Shown here: in pieces, positions 9,429 to 19,707 of the stretch
Numbering within the stretch: position 1 is the stretch's first letter
Layout: each line of letters begins with the position of its first letter
Assembly: GCA_013314715.1 (NCBI GenBank)
Contig: JABUFC010000025.1
Coordinates: 1 to 44,252, forward strand
DNA: 44,252 bases
Source of the DNA: Bacteroidales bacterium
GTDB lineage: Bacteria > Bacteroidota > Bacteroidia > Bacteroidales > GWA2-32-17
Direction: 5' to 3'
Translations under genes and position numbers: made by a program
The notes under the pieces: model-generated
What the model was told of the DNA's origin: nothing
Database searches by the model: none
Seen by the model: only the letters and a program-made list of their open reading frames with translations

Positions 9429-10193
9429 TTAATTGTTTTCTATATATTTATATGTTGTTAATATTTCTGTTTTATCTTTTAATATGGCAACAGTGTGTTC
9501 AAAGTGTGCACTAGGTAACAAGTCTTTAGTAACTATTGTCCAACCATCGCTTTCTTGAAACACGTCTTTTTTGCCCATATTAATCATTGGCTCAATTGCA
9601 ATGGTCATTCCTTCTTTTAATGCAACACCTTTTCCAGCTTTGCCATAGTTAGGAATTTGAGGTTCTTCGTGTAAAGATTTTCCGATACCATGTCCAACTA
9701 ATTCTCGAACTACTGAGAAACCATTTCTTTCGGCATACGTTTGTATGGCAGATCCTATATCACCAATTCTTTTTCCAACTTTAGCTTCGTTTATGCCCAA
9801 ATATAAACATTCTTTGGTAACATTAACCAATTTCTGAACATTTGGGTGTACATTGCCCACTATAAACGTATAGGCCATATCGGAATGATAACCTTTATAC
9901 TTAACACCTCCATCAACGGAAATAATATCGCCTTCTTTTAAGGTATAATTAGAAGGTATTCCATGTACTACCTGATGATTAACAGATATACATAATGTAG
10001 CAGGATACCCACTATATCCCTTAAAATTTGGCTTTGCACCTTTTGAAAGAATGAACTCTTCTGCAGCTATATCTATATCTTTAGTTTTTACACCTGGTTT
10101 TATAAATTGTTTGATAAAACCAAATGTTTGAGATAGAATTTCTGCACTTTCTTTCATTATTGCAATTTCTTCCGCTGTTTTAATAAAAATCAT
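9429..10193 (-). CDS. map: Methionine aminopeptidase, type I
   Basis: 254 residues from ATG at 10193; a TTG directly before it would add one residue, but ATG is preferred. The enzyme removes the N-terminal methionine from new proteins. The pita-bread fold is complete: SVDGGVKYKGYHSDMAYTF supplies the two metal-binding Asp, GHGIGKSLHEEP the metal-binding and catalytic His, and IAIEPMINMG plus the later SAHFEHTVAI complete the site. No N-terminal zinc-finger extension is present. It lies 21 bases after secY, and adk, often found here in other bacteria, is absent. Confidence 0.97.
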   Translation of the reverse strand: MIFIKTAEEIAIMKESAEILSQTFGFIKQFIKPGVKTKDIDIAAEEFILSKGAKPNFKGYSGYPATLCISVNHQVVHGIPSNYTLKEGDIISVDGGVKYKGYHSDMAYTFIVGNVHPNVQKLVNVTKECLYLGINEAKVGKRIGDIGSAIQTYAERNGFSVVRELVGHGIGKSLHEEPQIPNYGKAGKGVALKEGMTIAIEPMINMGKKDVFQESDGWTIVTKDLLPSAHFEHTVAILKDKTEILTTYKYIENN

Positions 10194-10214
10194 CAAAGAA
10201 CCTAATTTATTAAA

Positions 10215-11546
10215 CTACATTGCAGCAACACCTGCTGAACGTCCTTTTATACGACCACTTTTGGTAAAACCATCGTAATGACGCATAATTAAATGGCTTT
10301 CTATTTGTTGCAATGTATCTAATACTACACCAACCAAAATTAATAATGATGTTCCACCGAAAAATTGTGCAAATTGATTATTAATTCCAAGCAATACAGC
10401 AAATGCTGGCATAATAGCTACAATACCTAAAAACACAGAACCTGGTAATGTGATTCGCGACATGATGGTATCAATAAATTCAGCAGTTTTTTTACCTGGT
10501 TTCACACCTGGTATAAATCCACCATTTTTTTTCATATCATCCGCCATTTGAATAGGGTTCATAATAATGGCAGTATAAAAATATGTGAAAATAATGATAA
10601 GTATGAAAAATAGAAAATTATACCAAAAACTTGTGTAACGTGTAAACGACGCTGCAAAACCCGATGTTGAATTTGTAAATCCAATGATAATGGTAGGTAT
10701 AAACATAAGTGCCTGTGCAAAAATAATGGGCATAACACCTGCAGCATTTATTTTTAAAGGAATATATTGACGAACTCCACCATATTGTTTATTACCAACA
10801 ATACGTTTTGCATATTGTACAGGAATTCGACGAGTTCCTTGAACTAATAAAATACTTCCAGCAATAACTAACAATAAGAATAAAATTTCAATTAATAATA
10901 CAATTAGTCCACCATTTCCTTGTAAGCGTGATGCAAATTCAGCTCCAAAAGCCATGGGCAAGCGAGCAATAATACCTATCATGATGATAAGAGAAATACC
11001 ATTACCTATTCCTTTATCGGTTATTTTTTCGCCTAACCACATAACAAAAATAGTTCCAGCTGTTAGTATAATCATACTGGAAATAGTAAAGGCTCTTCCA
11101 CTTATAACAAAAGCAGATTCGGGTAGCTGATAATGTAAATTGGTTAAGTAACTAGGAGCTTGCAAAAAGAGTATGAGAACAGTTAAATAACGAGTAATTT
11201 GGTTAATTTTTTTACGTCCACTTTCACCTTCTTTTTGTAAACGTTGAAAGTATGGAATAGCAATTCCCAAAAGTTGTACAACAATAGAAGCTGAAATGTA
11301 AGGCATAATACCCAATGCAAAAATAGAAGCATTAGAAAATGCTCCACCTGAGAACATATCTAATAACCCTAATACGCCTTCAGATGTTTGACGTTTTAAA
11401 TTTTCTAATTGTGATGGGTCAATACCAGGTAATACCACAAATGAACCCAATCTATAAATCAATAAAATTCCAAGAGTATAAAAAATACGAGTTCTTAACT
11501 CTTCAATTTTATATATATTTTTTAATATTTCGATAAATCGTTTCAT
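10215..11546 (-). CDS. secY: Sec translocon channel subunit SecY
   Basis: 443 residues with ten predicted membrane helices. SecY forms the inner-membrane channel for exported and membrane proteins. The early YRLGSFVVLPGIDPSQL and the plug-region LGLLDMFSGGAF are typical, as is the cytoplasmic loop GTRRIPVQYAKRIVG. The C-terminus is GRIKGRSAGVAAM. In this organism it carries the first export step for the many T9SS and lipoprotein substrates encoded in the window. It is 3 bases downstream of rplO. Confidence 0.98.
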   Translation of the reverse strand: MKRFIEILKNIYKIEELRTRIFYTLGILLIYRLGSFVVLPGIDPSQLENLKRQTSEGVLGLLDMFSGGAFSNASIFALGIMPYISASIVVQLLGIAIPYFQRLQKEGESGRKKINQITRYLTVLILFLQAPSYLTNLHYQLPESAFVISGRAFTISSMIILTAGTIFVMWLGEKITDKGIGNGISLIIMIGIIARLPMAFGAEFASRLQGNGGLIVLLIEILFLLLVIAGSILLVQGTRRIPVQYAKRIVGNKQYGGVRQYIPLKINAAGVMPIIFAQALMFIPTIIIGFTNSTSGFAASFTRYTSFWYNFLFFILIIIFTYFYTAIIMNPIQMADDMKKNGGFIPGVKPGKKTAEFIDTIMSRITLPGSVFLGIVAIMPAFAVLLGINNQFAQFFGGTSLLILVGVVLDTLQQIESHLIMRHYDGFTKSGRIKGRSAGVAAM

Positions 11547-11549
11547 GTA

Positions 11550-11999
11550 CTATAATTTAGTCACTTTACCATCAACAGCTAAAATTGCTTTTTCGGCAGT
11601 TGCACTAAAAGCATGTGCTTTAACTTCAACCTTTTTTGTTAATGTACCAACACCTAATATTTTTACTAAACAGTTTTTAGGTATTAATCCATATTCGTAC
11701 ATTAATTCAGGATCAATAACCGTAACATTGGTATCGTTAACTAATTGTTCAATAACTGCAATATTAACGGCTTTATATTCTTTACGGTTAATATTTTTGA
11801 ATCCAAACTTTGGGGATGTACGTTGTAAAGGCATTTGACCTCCTTCAAAACCTCTTTTTCGACTATAGCCCGAACGTGATTTAGCACCTTTATGACCACG
11901 TGTAGATGTACCTCCTTTACCAGAACCTTCACCACGTCCTAAACGTTTTTTTTCACGATGTACTGAACCTTCAGCCGGTTTTAAATTACTTAAATCCAT
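11550..11999 (-). CDS. rplO: 50S ribosomal protein uL15
   Basis: 149 residues. The N-terminal third is glycine- and arginine-rich ([20 protein letters not shown], then [17 protein letters not shown]), an extended RNA-binding arm reaching into the large subunit. The globular C-terminal half has the expected [20 protein letters not shown]. It lies between rpmD and secY. Confidence 0.97.
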   Translation of the reverse strand: MDLSNLKPAEGSVHREKKRLGRGEGSGKGGTSTRGHKGAKSRSGYSRKRGFEGGQMPLQRTSPKFGFKNINRKEYKAVNIAVIEQLVNDTNVTVIDPELMYEYGLIPKNCLVKILGVGTLTKKVEVKAHAFSATAEKAILAVDGKVTKL

Positions 12000-12010
12000 A
12001 TCTTCAATTT

Positions 12011-12190
12011 TTATAAATATTCAACTTTAATTAAATGTTTAACTTTTTTAATCATCCCTTCGATTTGTGGTGTAGCTTCGTGTTCAACAGTTTGATGCAT
12101 TCTTTTTAAACCTAGCGCATCGAGTGTTGCACGTTGTCTGGGATCTTGTCCGATTCTACTTTTGGTTTGTGTAATTTTAACTCTTTTCAT
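12011..12190 (-). CDS. rpmD: 50S ribosomal protein uL30
   Basis: 59 residues, read from ATG at 12190-12188 to TAA at 12013-12011. The sequence begins [20 protein letters not shown] and contains [16 protein letters not shown] and the terminal [13 protein letters not shown], all typical of the short bacterial uL30. It lies between rpsE (11-base gap) and rplO (11-base gap), its normal place. Confidence 0.96.
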   Translation of the reverse strand: MKRVKITQTKSRIGQDPRQRATLDALGLKRMHQTVEHEATPQIEGMIKKVKHLIKVEYL

Positions 12191-12201
12191 AATTAGCTAG
12201 C

Positions 12202-12723
12202 TTAACCGTTAAAAACTTTATCAATTGGAATATTTCGTTGTTGAGCTACTGTATATGCGTCTCTCATTTCTGTAAGAGCTTTAATAGTAGCTTTAACTAA
12301 ATTATGAGGATTGGAGCTTCCTTTAGATTTAGCAAGCACATCTTTTATACCAACGCTTTCTAAAACTGCACGCATAGCACCACCGGCTTTTACACCTGTA
12401 CCACTGGATGCAGGTTTAAGAAATACATGAGCACCACCAAATTTAGCTTCTTGTTCGTGTGGTATAGTACCTTTTAATATGGGGACTTTTATTAAATTCT
12501 TTTTTGCTTCTTCAACAGCTTTAGCAATTGCTGTGGTTACTTCGTTAGCTTTACCTAAGCCATAACCAACAATACCATTTTCGTTGCCTACAACAACGAT
12601 AGCTGCAAAGCTAAAATGACGACCACCTTTTGTTACTTTGGTAACTCTATTTACAGCGACTAAGCGGTCTTTTAATTCTAAGTCGGTTGTTTTTATTTTT
12701 CTAATTCCTGTTAACATAAGCAT
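12202..12723 (-). CDS. rpsE: 30S ribosomal protein uS5
   Basis: 173 residues. uS5 contributes to decoding accuracy and to the mRNA entry channel. The double-stranded RNA-binding domain has [20 protein letters not shown] and the second half [19 protein letters not shown]. The ATG at 12723 overlaps the rplR stop in a TAATG junction; a second ATG two codons in (12717) is equally possible, since MLM precedes the conserved part. The overlap suggests translational coupling. Confidence 0.97.
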   Translation of the reverse strand: MLMLTGIRKIKTTDLELKDRLVAVNRVTKVTKGGRHFSFAAIVVVGNENGIVGYGLGKANEVTTAIAKAVEEAKKNLIKVPILKGTIPHEQEAKFGGAHVFLKPASSGTGVKAGGAMRAVLESVGIKDVLAKSKGSSNPHNLVKATIKALTEMRDAYTVAQQRNIPIDKVFNG

Positions 12724-13079
12724 TAAAATTTAAGTCCTCCTTCGCGAGCAGCATCAGCCAAAGATTTAACTCTTCCATGGTATAAATAACCATTTCTATC
12801 GAATACAACAGATGTAATACCGGCTTCGATAGCTTTTTTTGCGATTAATTTACCAACCTCAGCAGCTTTTTGAGTTTTATTACCTTGAATTTGCATAATT
12901 TCTTTTACTCTGGATGATGCAGAAACCAAAGTTTTTCCGTTTAAATCGTCAATGATTTGAACAGAAATATGGCTATTGCTGCGAAAAACTGACATTCTAG
13001 GTTTTTCGGTTGTTCCGTAAATTTTTTTACGGATTCTCATTTTAATTTTTTTTCTGCGTTCTAATTTTGTGTTTGCCAT
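12723..13079 (-). CDS. rplR: 50S ribosomal protein uL18
   Basis: 118 residues. uL18 binds 5S rRNA and helps attach it to the large subunit. The basic N-terminus ([16 protein letters not shown]), [18 protein letters not shown] and the C-terminal [19 protein letters not shown] are diagnostic. It starts 9 bases after rplF and its stop overlaps the rpsE start by one base. Confidence 0.97.
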   Translation of the reverse strand: MANTKLERRKKIKMRIRKKIYGTTEKPRMSVFRSNSHISVQIIDDLNGKTLVSASSRVKEIMQIQGNKTQKAAEVGKLIAKKAIEAGITSVVFDRNGYLYHGRVKSLADAAREGGLKF

Positions 13080-13088
13080 AGTTTAATA

Positions 13089-13640
13089 TTATTTAGCAGC
13101 AGATTTTCCTGCTTTACGACGTAATACTTCTCCAACGAATTTAATACCTTTACCTTTATATGGTTCGGGTTCACGATACGAACGTATTTTGGCTGCAATT
13201 TGCCCTACGAGTTGTTTATCCGCACTTTTTAGTGTGATAATAGGATTACCTCTACGTTCTGTTACTGCTGTTACTGTAACTTCTTTGGGCATTTCGAAAA
13301 TAATATCGTGCGAATATCCCAACGAGAGAGTTAAAAGCTGACCATTAGCTTCGGCTTTATATCCAACTCCAACTACTTCTTGTTGTATCGTCCAGCCTTG
13401 CGAAACACCTATAACCATATTATTTATTAAGGAGCGATATAATCCATGTAAGGCTCGATGTTGTTTTTCATCACTTGGACGCTCAATTGTTATAATATTG
13501 TTTTCAATATTAACTTTAAATGATGGATCTATTTTTTGTGTTAATTCTCCTAAAGCTCCTTTAACTTTTACAACACCGTCTTGATAAGTAACTTGTACTT
13601 TATCGGGTATTTGTATGGGTAATTTACCTATTCTTGACAT
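13089..13640 (-). CDS. rplF: 50S ribosomal protein uL6
   Basis: 183 residues made of two similar alpha/beta domains. It starts MSRIGKLPIQIPDKVQVTY and ends with the conserved region SYREPEPYKGKGIKFVGEVL followed by RRKAGKSAAK, which contacts the sarcin-ricin loop area. Length is normal. It is 19 bases after the rpsH stop. Confidence 0.97.
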   Translation of the reverse strand: MSRIGKLPIQIPDKVQVTYQDGVVKVKGALGELTQKIDPSFKVNIENNIITIERPSDEKQHRALHGLYRSLINNMVIGVSQGWTIQQEVVGVGYKAEANGQLLTLSLGYSHDIIFEMPKEVTVTAVTERRGNPIITLKSADKQLVGQIAAKIRSYREPEPYKGKGIKFVGEVLRRKAGKSAAK

Positions 13641-13659
13641 GGTCTTTATTTTTTAATTT

Positions 13660-14055
13660 TTAATATACGTAGCATATAATTTCTCCACCAATTCCTTTTT
13701 GACGAGCTTCTTTATCGGTAAGCAGTCCTTGAGATGTAGAGATAATAGCAATTCCTAATCCGTTAAGTACACGAGGTAATGTTTTACTGGGTGAATATTT
13801 TCTTAAACCAGGGGTACTTACTCTTTTTAAGTTTTTAATAGCTGATTCTTTGGTATCGGGGTTGTATTTTAATGCGATTTTTATGGTTCCCTGAACTCCA
13901 TCGTCTTCAAACTTATAATTTAAGATATAACCTTTTTCGAATAAAATTTTGGTTATTTCTTTTTTCAAATTTGAAGCTGGTATTTCAACCACACGATGTC
14001 TTGCCTTTACGGCATTTCTGATACGGGTCAGATAATCTGCAATTGGATCGGTCAT
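13660..14055 (-). CDS. rpsH: 30S ribosomal protein uS8
   Basis: 131 residues from ATG at 14055 ([20 protein letters not shown]). An in-frame TTG nine codons upstream overlaps the end of rpsN and would add a non-conserved prefix, so ATG is preferred. uS8 binds the central domain of 16S rRNA and in E. coli also represses the spc operon. The RNA-binding C-terminal part ([20 protein letters not shown], then [11 protein letters not shown]) is intact. Confidence 0.96.
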   Translation of the reverse strand: MTDPIADYLTRIRNAVKARHRVVEIPASNLKKEITKILFEKGYILNYKFEDDGVQGTIKIALKYNPDTKESAIKNLKRVSTPGLRKYSPSKTLPRVLNGLGIAIISTSQGLLTDKEARQKGIGGEIICYVY

Positions 14056-14075
14056 TTTATAATTATTTTTTAAGG

Positions 14076-14345
14076 TTACCAACTAGCTTTTTTAACTCCG
14101 GGAATAAGACCATTAGAAGCCATTTCGCGGAAAGTAATACGGCTTAAGCCAAATGTACGCATATAGCCTTTGGGACGCCCTGTTAACATACAGCGATTAT
14201 GTAATCTGGTTTTAGAGCTATTGCGAGGTAATTTTTGTAATGCTGTATAATTACCTTCAGCTTTGAGTTGTTTACGAATTTCTTCGTATTTATCATACAA
14301 AGCTTTGCGTTTGCGTTCGCGGGCTTTCATTGATTCTTTTGCCAT
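14076..14345 (-). CDS. rpsN: 30S ribosomal protein uS14 (long, zinc-free form)
   Basis: 89 residues, matching the longer class of uS14 that lacks the CxxC zinc ribbon; the only Cys is in [20 protein letters not shown]. uS14 is in the head of the small subunit. The C-terminus [18 protein letters not shown] is diagnostic. It starts 3 bases after the rplE stop. Confidence 0.97.
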   Translation of the reverse strand: MAKESMKARERKRKALYDKYEEIRKQLKAEGNYTALQKLPRNSSKTRLHNRCMLTGRPKGYMRTFGLSRITFREMASNGLIPGVKKASW

Positions 14346-14348
14346 ATT

Positions 14349-14906
14349 CTAATTCTTTTTAATATTTTTAAATGGAATTCCAAAATGTTTTAACAATGCG
14401 AATGCTTCCTCGTCGGTTTTGGCTGTAGTTGTAAAGGTAATTTCCATGCCTTTAATTTTAACTACTTTATCGAGGTCTATTTCGGGAAAGATGATTTGTT
14501 CTGATACGCCTAATGTATAATTACCACGTCCATCAAGCTTAGTATTAACGCCTTTAAAATCGCGAATACGTGGCAATGATATACAAATAAGACGTTCAAG
14601 AAATTCGTACATTCTATCTTTGCGAAGTGTAACTTTAACACCGATAGGCATGCCTTTACGAAGCTTAAAATTAGATATGTCTTTTTTAGACATTGTAATT
14701 ACAGGTTTTTGTCCTGTAATAGCAGATATTTCGTTAACTGCAATTTCAATAAGCTTTTTATCTGCAACGGCTTCGCCTAATCCTTGATTTACAACAATTT
14801 TTTCTAAACGAGGAACCTGCATAATAGATTTATACTGAAATTCTTTCATTAAGGCAGGAACTATTTCCTCGGCATATTTTTTTCTGAGTGATGGTACGTA
14901 TTCCAT
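14349..14906 (-). CDS. rplE: 50S ribosomal protein uL5
   Basis: 185 residues. uL5 binds 5S rRNA and touches the P-site tRNA. Conserved blocks are [40 protein letters not shown] and [17 protein letters not shown]. Its ATG overlaps the rplX stop by one base (TAATG), so the two are probably coupled in translation. Confidence 0.98.
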   Translation of the reverse strand: MEYVPSLRKKYAEEIVPALMKEFQYKSIMQVPRLEKIVVNQGLGEAVADKKLIEIAVNEISAITGQKPVITMSKKDISNFKLRKGMPIGVKVTLRKDRMYEFLERLICISLPRIRDFKGVNTKLDGRGNYTLGVSEQIIFPEIDLDKVVKIKGMEITFTTTAKTDEEAFALLKHFGIPFKNIKKN

Positions 14907-15229
14907 TACTTAATCTCCTCTCCAGATTTTTTAGCTATACGAACTAATTTATTATCATTGTTTAAACGACGTCCAATACGAGTTGGTTTGCCTGTTGAAG
15001 GATCTTTTAACATTAGATTAGAAACATGAACAGGAGCTTCTTTTTTAAGTATACCACCTTGTGGGTTTTTAGCATTGGGTTTTGTGTGCTTAGATACTAA
15101 ATTTACACCCTCAACAATAGCGGTATTTTTTTCGTAATTAACAGAAAGAACTCTTCCTTCTTGACCTTTTGAATCGCCTGCTATTACTATAACAGTGTCG
15201 CCTTTTTTTATGTGCATCTTCTTTGCCAT
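14906..15229 (-). CDS. rplX: 50S ribosomal protein uL24
   Basis: 107 residues. uL24 is an early assembly protein at the tunnel exit. The KOW motif is clear near the start ([20 protein letters not shown]), followed by [20 protein letters not shown]. Its 3' end overlaps rplE by one base and it lies 13 bases after rplN. Confidence 0.98.
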   Translation of the reverse strand: MAKKMHIKKGDTVIVIAGDSKGQEGRVLSVNYEKNTAIVEGVNLVSKHTKPNAKNPQGGILKKEAPVHVSNLMLKDPSTGKPTRIGRRLNNDNKLVRIAKKSGEEIK

Positions 15230-15242
15230 AGCGTATAATGTA

Positions 15243-15611
15243 TTAAAGCACTTCGGGTGCTAATGAAACAATTTTCATGTATTGTTTTTCGCGAAGTTCG
15301 CGAGCTACAGGTCCAAATATACGAGTTCCGCGTATTTCATCGGCCTGATTTAATAATACTACCGCATTATCATCAAATCTGATATATGAACCATCGCGGC
15401 GGCGTATTTCTTTTTTTGTTCTTACAACAACAGCTTTTGTAACTGTTCCCTTCTTAATTTCTGAAGAAGGTATAGCCGATTTAACAGTAACAACAACCTT
15501 ATCGCCAACAGTGGCATATTTTTTTCCGGAACCACCAAGTACTCTAATACAAAGTACTTCTTTGGCTCCGCTATTATCGGCAACTACTAATCTTGATTCT
15601 TGCTGTATCAT
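15243..15611 (-). CDS. rplN: 50S ribosomal protein uL14
   Basis: 122 residues, the universal length. It forms part of an intersubunit bridge. [20 protein letters not shown] and the C-terminal [20 protein letters not shown] are nearly invariant in bacteria. It lies 2 bases from the rpsQ stop. Confidence 0.99.
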   Translation of the reverse strand: MIQQESRLVVADNSGAKEVLCIRVLGGSGKKYATVGDKVVVTVKSAIPSSEIKKGTVTKAVVVRTKKEIRRRDGSYIRFDDNAVVLLNQADEIRGTRIFGPVARELREKQYMKIVSLAPEVL

Positions 15612-15613
15612 AA

Positions 15614-15871
15614 TTATTTAGCTCTTTCTATTATTTCTACTAATCGCCAGCATTTATTTTTGCTTAATGGTCTGGTTTCCATGATTTTTACTACATCGCC
15701 AATGTTGCTTTCATTTTTTTCATCGTGTGCCATGTAGCGTGTAGTTTTGTTAACAAATTTACCGTATTTTGGGTGTTTTACTTTTCGTTGTTCAGCAACA
15801 ACAATAGATTTATTCATTTTATTGCTAACAACAACACCTATACGAACTTTTCTTGAATTTCTATTTTCCAT
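15614..15871 (-). CDS. rpsQ: 30S ribosomal protein uS17
   Basis: 85 residues, an OB-fold protein that binds 16S rRNA early in assembly. Typical segments are [40 protein letters not shown] and [20 protein letters not shown]. It sits between rpmC (11-base gap) and rplN. Confidence 0.98.
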   Translation of the reverse strand: MENRNSRKVRIGVVVSNKMNKSIVVAEQRKVKHPKYGKFVNKTTRYMAHDEKNESNIGDVVKIMETRPLSKNKCWRLVEIIERAK

Positions 15872-15882
15872 GCTTAAGAAAT

Positions 15883-16086
15883 CTATTTATTTTGTTCTTT
15901 TAATTGACGTTTACGTAACTCAGTCATCAAACGTGCAATAGTGCGACGTGTTTGACGAATTTTCATCGGATTATCAAGAGGATTAATATGATGATTAAGT
16001 TTCATTTTGGTAAGCATCATCTTTTCATCTTGAATTTTTTCGATGAGTTCTTTGGTTGTTAAGTCTATTATTTCAACTTTTTTCAT
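15883..16086 (-). CDS. rpmC: 50S ribosomal protein uL29
   Basis: 67 residues forming two antiparallel helices at the tunnel exit, next to the docking site of signal recognition particle and trigger factor. The sequence begins [20 protein letters not shown], with [20 protein letters not shown] in the second helix. Its start is 2 bases after the rplP stop. Confidence 0.97.
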   Translation of the reverse strand: MKKVEIIDLTTKELIEKIQDEKMMLTKMKLNHHINPLDNPMKIRQTRRTIARLMTELRKRQLKEQNK

Positions 16087-16088
16087 AA

Positions 16089-16514
16089 TTATAAAGTTTC
16101 AGTATAGTTTGGGTGAATAATTAACTTAGTATTAACGGGCAATTTTTGTGCACCTAAACGTAAAGCTTCTTTTGCAACTTCTAATGATACACCGTCAATT
16201 TCGAACAAAATACGACCTGGTGTAACAGGGGCAACGAAGCCTTCGGGGGCACCTTTACCTTTACCCATACGAACTTCTGCGGGTTTCTTTGTAATAGGTT
16301 TATCGGGAAATATTCTTATCCACAATTGACCTTCACGTTTCATATAACGTGTAATAGCTTGACGTGCTGCTTCAATTTGACGGCTCGTTATCCACGCTTG
16401 TTCTAAAGTTTTTATTCCAAACTGTCCGAAAGCTAGTGTTGTTCCGCGTTGTGCAACACCTTTCATTCTTCCTTTTTGTTGCCTTCTGTATTTTGTCTTG
16501 CTAGGCTGTAACAT
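16089..16514 (-). CDS. rplP: 50S ribosomal protein uL16
   Basis: 141 residues. uL16 lies near the A site and is needed for peptidyl-transferase centre maturation. Diagnostic blocks are [39 protein letters not shown] and [20 protein letters not shown]. It is 16 bases after rpsC. Confidence 0.98.
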   Translation of the reverse strand: MLQPSKTKYRRQQKGRMKGVAQRGTTLAFGQFGIKTLEQAWITSRQIEAARQAITRYMKREGQLWIRIFPDKPITKKPAEVRMGKGKGAPEGFVAPVTPGRILFEIDGVSLEVAKEALRLGAQKLPVNTKLIIHPNYTETL

Positions 16515-16530
16515 GGTAATTTATTTTAAA

Positions 16531-17232
16531 TTATTTTTTACGTCTTTGAAATCCTTTAGGTTTGGGTTTATTTTGTTTGGATTCGCTTACAGGAGCAATT
16601 TCGCGTTTACCGTATACTTCTCCTTTGCAAATCCATGTCTTAATGCCCATTAAACCTGTTTTTGTTAATGCTTCTGCTAAAGCATAATCAATATCCGCTC
16701 TGAATGTATGTAAGGGTATACGACCTTCTTTGTAAGTCTCTCTACGAGCCATTTCAGCTCCATTAATACGCCCAGAGATGGTAACTTTTATACCTTCGGC
16801 TCCCATACGTATAGCAGATGCAATAGCCATTTTAATAGCTCTACGATATGCAACTTTGCCTTCAATTTGACGGGCTATATTGCTTGCAACTAAATATGCA
16901 TCGACTTCGGGACGTTTTATTTCAAATATATTTAATTGCACTTCTTTACCGGTAATTTTTTTGATTTCTTCTTTTAATTTATCGACTTCTTGTCCAGCTT
17001 TACCGATTATTGTTCCGGGACGTGCAGTATGTATTGTAACGTTTAACAATTTAAGTGTACGTTCAATAACAATTTTTGAAACACTCGCTTTAGCTAAACG
17101 TGTGCGTAAATATTTACGTATTTTGTAGTCTTCTACAATTTTATCGCCATATTTACGACCACCATACCAATTGGAATCCCATCCAAGGATAATTCCTAAA
17201 CGATTACTGATTGGATTAACTTTTTGTCCCAT
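16531..17232 (-). CDS. rpsC: 30S ribosomal protein uS3
   Basis: 233 residues. uS3 forms part of the mRNA entry tunnel and helicase. [20 protein letters not shown] opens the protein, a KH-type RNA-binding domain follows with [20 protein letters not shown], and the C-terminal domain carries [21 protein letters not shown] basic tail ([12 protein letters not shown]) ends it. Its ATG overlaps the rplV stop by one base. Confidence 0.98.
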   Translation of the reverse strand: MGQKVNPISNRLGIILGWDSNWYGGRKYGDKIVEDYKIRKYLRTRLAKASVSKIVIERTLKLLNVTIHTARPGTIIGKAGQEVDKLKEEIKKITGKEVQLNIFEIKRPEVDAYLVASNIARQIEGKVAYRRAIKMAIASAIRMGAEGIKVTISGRINGAEMARRETYKEGRIPLHTFRADIDYALAEALTKTGLMGIKTWICKGEVYGKREIAPVSESKQNKPKPKGFQRRKK

Positions 17233-17651
17233 TAAGCTTCTTGATTTTGTGTTTGACTATAATTACTTCCTAAAATAAGCGTAACATGATTCGATCTTTT
17301 TCTGATTCGATAAGCTCTACCTTGTGGTGCAGGTCTTAAACGTTTTAACATTGTTGCAGAATCTACATAAATTTCTTTTACATAAAGATTTGCATCCTCG
17401 ATACGTACGCCTTCGTTTTTAACTTGCCAATTTGCGATAGCAGATAGTAATAATTTTTCGAGTGTTAAGGCTTGAGCTTTTTCAGTATATTTAAGTATAT
17501 CGAGTGCACGTTTTACATCTACTCCTCTGATTAAGTCGGCAATTAATCTCATTTTACGAGGTGATGTGGGATAATTTTTTAATCGTGCAACTACCATATT
17601 TTTTTGTTGCTCTTTACGGGCATCGGCCGATATTTTTTTTCTGGAACCCAT
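17232..17651 (-). CDS. rplV: 50S ribosomal protein uL22
   Basis: 139 residues. uL22 lines the peptide exit tunnel with a long hairpin loop, here [20 protein letters not shown], with no insertion or deletion visible at the tip where macrolide-resistance changes occur in other bacteria. The N-terminus has about 15 extra basic residues before the core at [18 protein letters not shown]. It overlaps rpsC by one base. Confidence 0.97.
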   Translation of the reverse strand: MGSRKKISADARKEQQKNMVVARLKNYPTSPRKMRLIADLIRGVDVKRALDILKYTEKAQALTLEKLLLSAIANWQVKNEGVRIEDANLYVKEIYVDSATMLKRLRPAPQGRAYRIRKRSNHVTLILGSNYSQTQNQEA

Positions 17652-17668
17652 AGTTTTATTTTTTTCTA

Positions 17669-17941
17669 TTATTTATTCTTTTTATTTCCAGCATGACCTC
17701 TAAAAATACGTGTAGGCGCAAATTCTCCAAGTTTATGTCCTACCATATTTTCGGTAACATATACGGGTATAAATTTATTACCGTTGTGAACATTGATAGT
17801 TAAACCCACAAAGTCAGGAGATATAACAGAAGCACGTGACCATGTTTTTATTGGTTGACGTTTTCCGCTTTCTTGCATTTGTATTACTTTTTTTTCGAGC
17901 TTATAATAAATATAAGGACCTTTTTTTAATGATCTACTCAT
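17669..17941 (-). CDS. rpsS: 30S ribosomal protein uS19
   Basis: 90 residues. uS19 is in the head of the small subunit with uS13. [39 protein letters not shown] and [20 protein letters not shown] are characteristic. It starts 7 bases after rplB. Confidence 0.99.
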   Translation of the reverse strand: MSRSLKKGPYIYYKLEKKVIQMQESGKRQPIKTWSRASVISPDFVGLTINVHNGNKFIPVYVTENMVGHKLGEFAPTRIFRGHAGNKKNK

Positions 17942-17948
17942 AGGTTAA

Positions 17949-18773
17949 CTACTTTTTACGACGTTCAACAATGAATTTATTGGTAGGATTCTTTTTTCTG
18001 CGTGTTTTTAGACCTTTTGCATATAGTCCTTTACGGCTTCTTGGATGACCACCTGAAGCTTTGCCTTCACCTCCACCCATTGGATGGTCAACAGGGTTCA
18101 TTGCTACGCCTCTATTTCTTGGACGACGACCCAACCAACGACTTCTACCTGCTTTACCACTCATTTCGAGAAAATGGTCGGGATTTGAAACCATTCCAAT
18201 GGTAGCTTTGCACGTAACTAAAACTTTGCGAGTTTCGCCAGATGGCATTTTTAGTATTGCAAAACGTCCTTCGCGTGATAATAGTGTAGCATAAGAACCA
18301 GCACTACGAGCAAAAGCACCACCCTTGCCTGGTTGTATTTCTACATTATGCACATTGGTACCTAAAGGTATATCAGATAGATATAAAGCATTGCCAATTT
18401 CTGGTGCAACATTTTTACCTGACATTAAGGTTTGACCTACTTGAATATTTTGTGGTGCAATAATATAGCGTTTTTCACCATCTTTATAGGTTAATAATGC
18501 AATACGTGCACTTCTGTTGGGATCGTATTCTATTGCACTAACAACGGCAGGTATATTATCTTTATCGCGACGAAAATCAATAACACGATAATGACGTTTA
18601 TGACCACCACCTATGTAGCGCATGGTCATTTTACCTGTATTGTTGCGACCACCAGATTTTCTAAAAGGTGCTAATAACGATTTTTCTGGAAAAGATTTGG
18701 TTATCTCTTCAAAAGAGCTTATTGCTTTAAATCGTTGTCCTGGTGTAACCGGTTTTAATTTTCTTACTGCCAT
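17949..18773 (-). CDS. rplB: 50S ribosomal protein uL2
   Basis: 274 residues. uL2 is among the most conserved ribosomal proteins, needed for subunit joining and peptidyl-transferase activity. The essential segment [20 protein letters not shown] contains the conserved His near the catalytic centre. [20 protein letters not shown] at the start and the basic C-terminus (FIVERRKK) are normal. It is 5 bases from rplW. Confidence 0.99.
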   Translation of the reverse strand: MAVRKLKPVTPGQRFKAISSFEEITKSFPEKSLLAPFRKSGGRNNTGKMTMRYIGGGHKRHYRVIDFRRDKDNIPAVVSAIEYDPNRSARIALLTYKDGEKRYIIAPQNIQVGQTLMSGKNVAPEIGNALYLSDIPLGTNVHNVEIQPGKGGAFARSAGSYATLLSREGRFAILKMPSGETRKVLVTCKATIGMVSNPDHFLEMSGKAGRSRWLGRRPRNRGVAMNPVDHPMGGGEGKASGGHPRSRKGLYAKGLKTRRKKNPTNKFIVERRKK

Positions 18774-18778
18774 GGGTT

Positions 18779-19069
18779 TTAAATATTGCTATAAAAATCA
18801 ATTTTTTGTCCTTCTGCTAATGTTACAATGGCTTTCTTGTATGAGCTTTTACGCCCTTTTAAAATGCCAGCTTTTGTATAACGAGATACTCTTTTACCTC
18901 GTTGAACAATAGTATTTACATCAGCTACTTTTACATTGTATAATTTTTCAACTTCGCGTTTAATTTGAAGTTTAGTAGCTTCTTTATGAACCATAAAGCC
19001 ATACTTATTTAAAGTATCACCCATTTGGTTCATTTTTTCTGTAACTAAAGGACGAACTATTATATCCAT
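18779..19069 (-). CDS. rplW: 50S ribosomal protein uL23
   Basis: 96 residues. uL23 is at the tunnel exit and is the main docking point for trigger factor and signal recognition particle. [20 protein letters not shown] and [20 protein letters not shown] match the family. It lies between rplD (5-base gap) and rplB (5-base gap). Confidence 0.97.
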   Translation of the reverse strand: MDIIVRPLVTEKMNQMGDTLNKYGFMVHKEATKLQIKREVEKLYNVKVADVNTIVQRGKRVSRYTKAGILKGRKSSYKKAIVTLAEGQKIDFYSNI

Positions 19070-19074
19070 TTACT

Positions 19075-19707
19075 TTAATCTTTTAATAAATTTTGTTCTA
19101 AAACTGCAAGTGCACCCTCTTCGATAGCTAAAACTTTAGCATCTAAAATATCATAAGTATTTAATTGAGAAGCAGTTACAACTTTAGAACCTTTTAAATT
19201 TCGAGATGACAAATATACATTATTTTTTGATTCGTTCAGCACCAATAACATTTTTTTATCAAAAATTTGTAATTTTTTTTGCATTTCAACCATTTGTTTG
19301 GTTTTGGGCTGTTTAAAATTCACTGATTCTAGTATTATAATAGCATTTTCTTTTGCTTTGGTTGCCAATGCTGATTTACGTGCTAAAAGTTTTACTTTTT
19401 TGTTAACTTTTAGGCTATAATCGCGAGGAACAGGTCCAAATGCACGGCCTCCACCAACAATAGTAGGAGACTTTATGCTTCCAGCACGTGCACCACCAGT
19501 CCCTTTTTGGCGTTTAAGTTTTTTTGTACTTCCCGAAACTTCGTTTCTTTGTTTTGCTTTATGAGTACCTTGTCTTTTGTTTGCTAAAATTGCTTTAACA
19601 TCAAGGTACATAGCATGAGCATTAGGCTCAATGCCGAAGATGGCATCGTTTAATTTAACGGTTTTGCCAACTTCTTCTCCTGCGATATTATATACTTTCA
19701 GTTCCAT
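19075..19707 (-). CDS. rplD: 50S ribosomal protein uL4
   Basis: 210 residues. The extended tunnel loop is present and looks undisturbed (GSTKKLKRQKGTGGARAGSI), where macrolide resistance changes arise in other species. In E. coli uL4 also represses the S10 operon; whether it does so here cannot be seen. Its ATG overlaps the rplC stop by one base. Confidence 0.97.
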   Translation of the reverse strand: MELKVYNIAGEEVGKTVKLNDAIFGIEPNAHAMYLDVKAILANKRQGTHKAKQRNEVSGSTKKLKRQKGTGGARAGSIKSPTIVGGGRAFGPVPRDYSLKVNKKVKLLARKSALATKAKENAIIILESVNFKQPKTKQMVEMQKKLQIFDKKMLLVLNESKNNVYLSSRNLKGSKVVTASQLNTYDILDAKVLAIEEGALAVLEQNLLKD

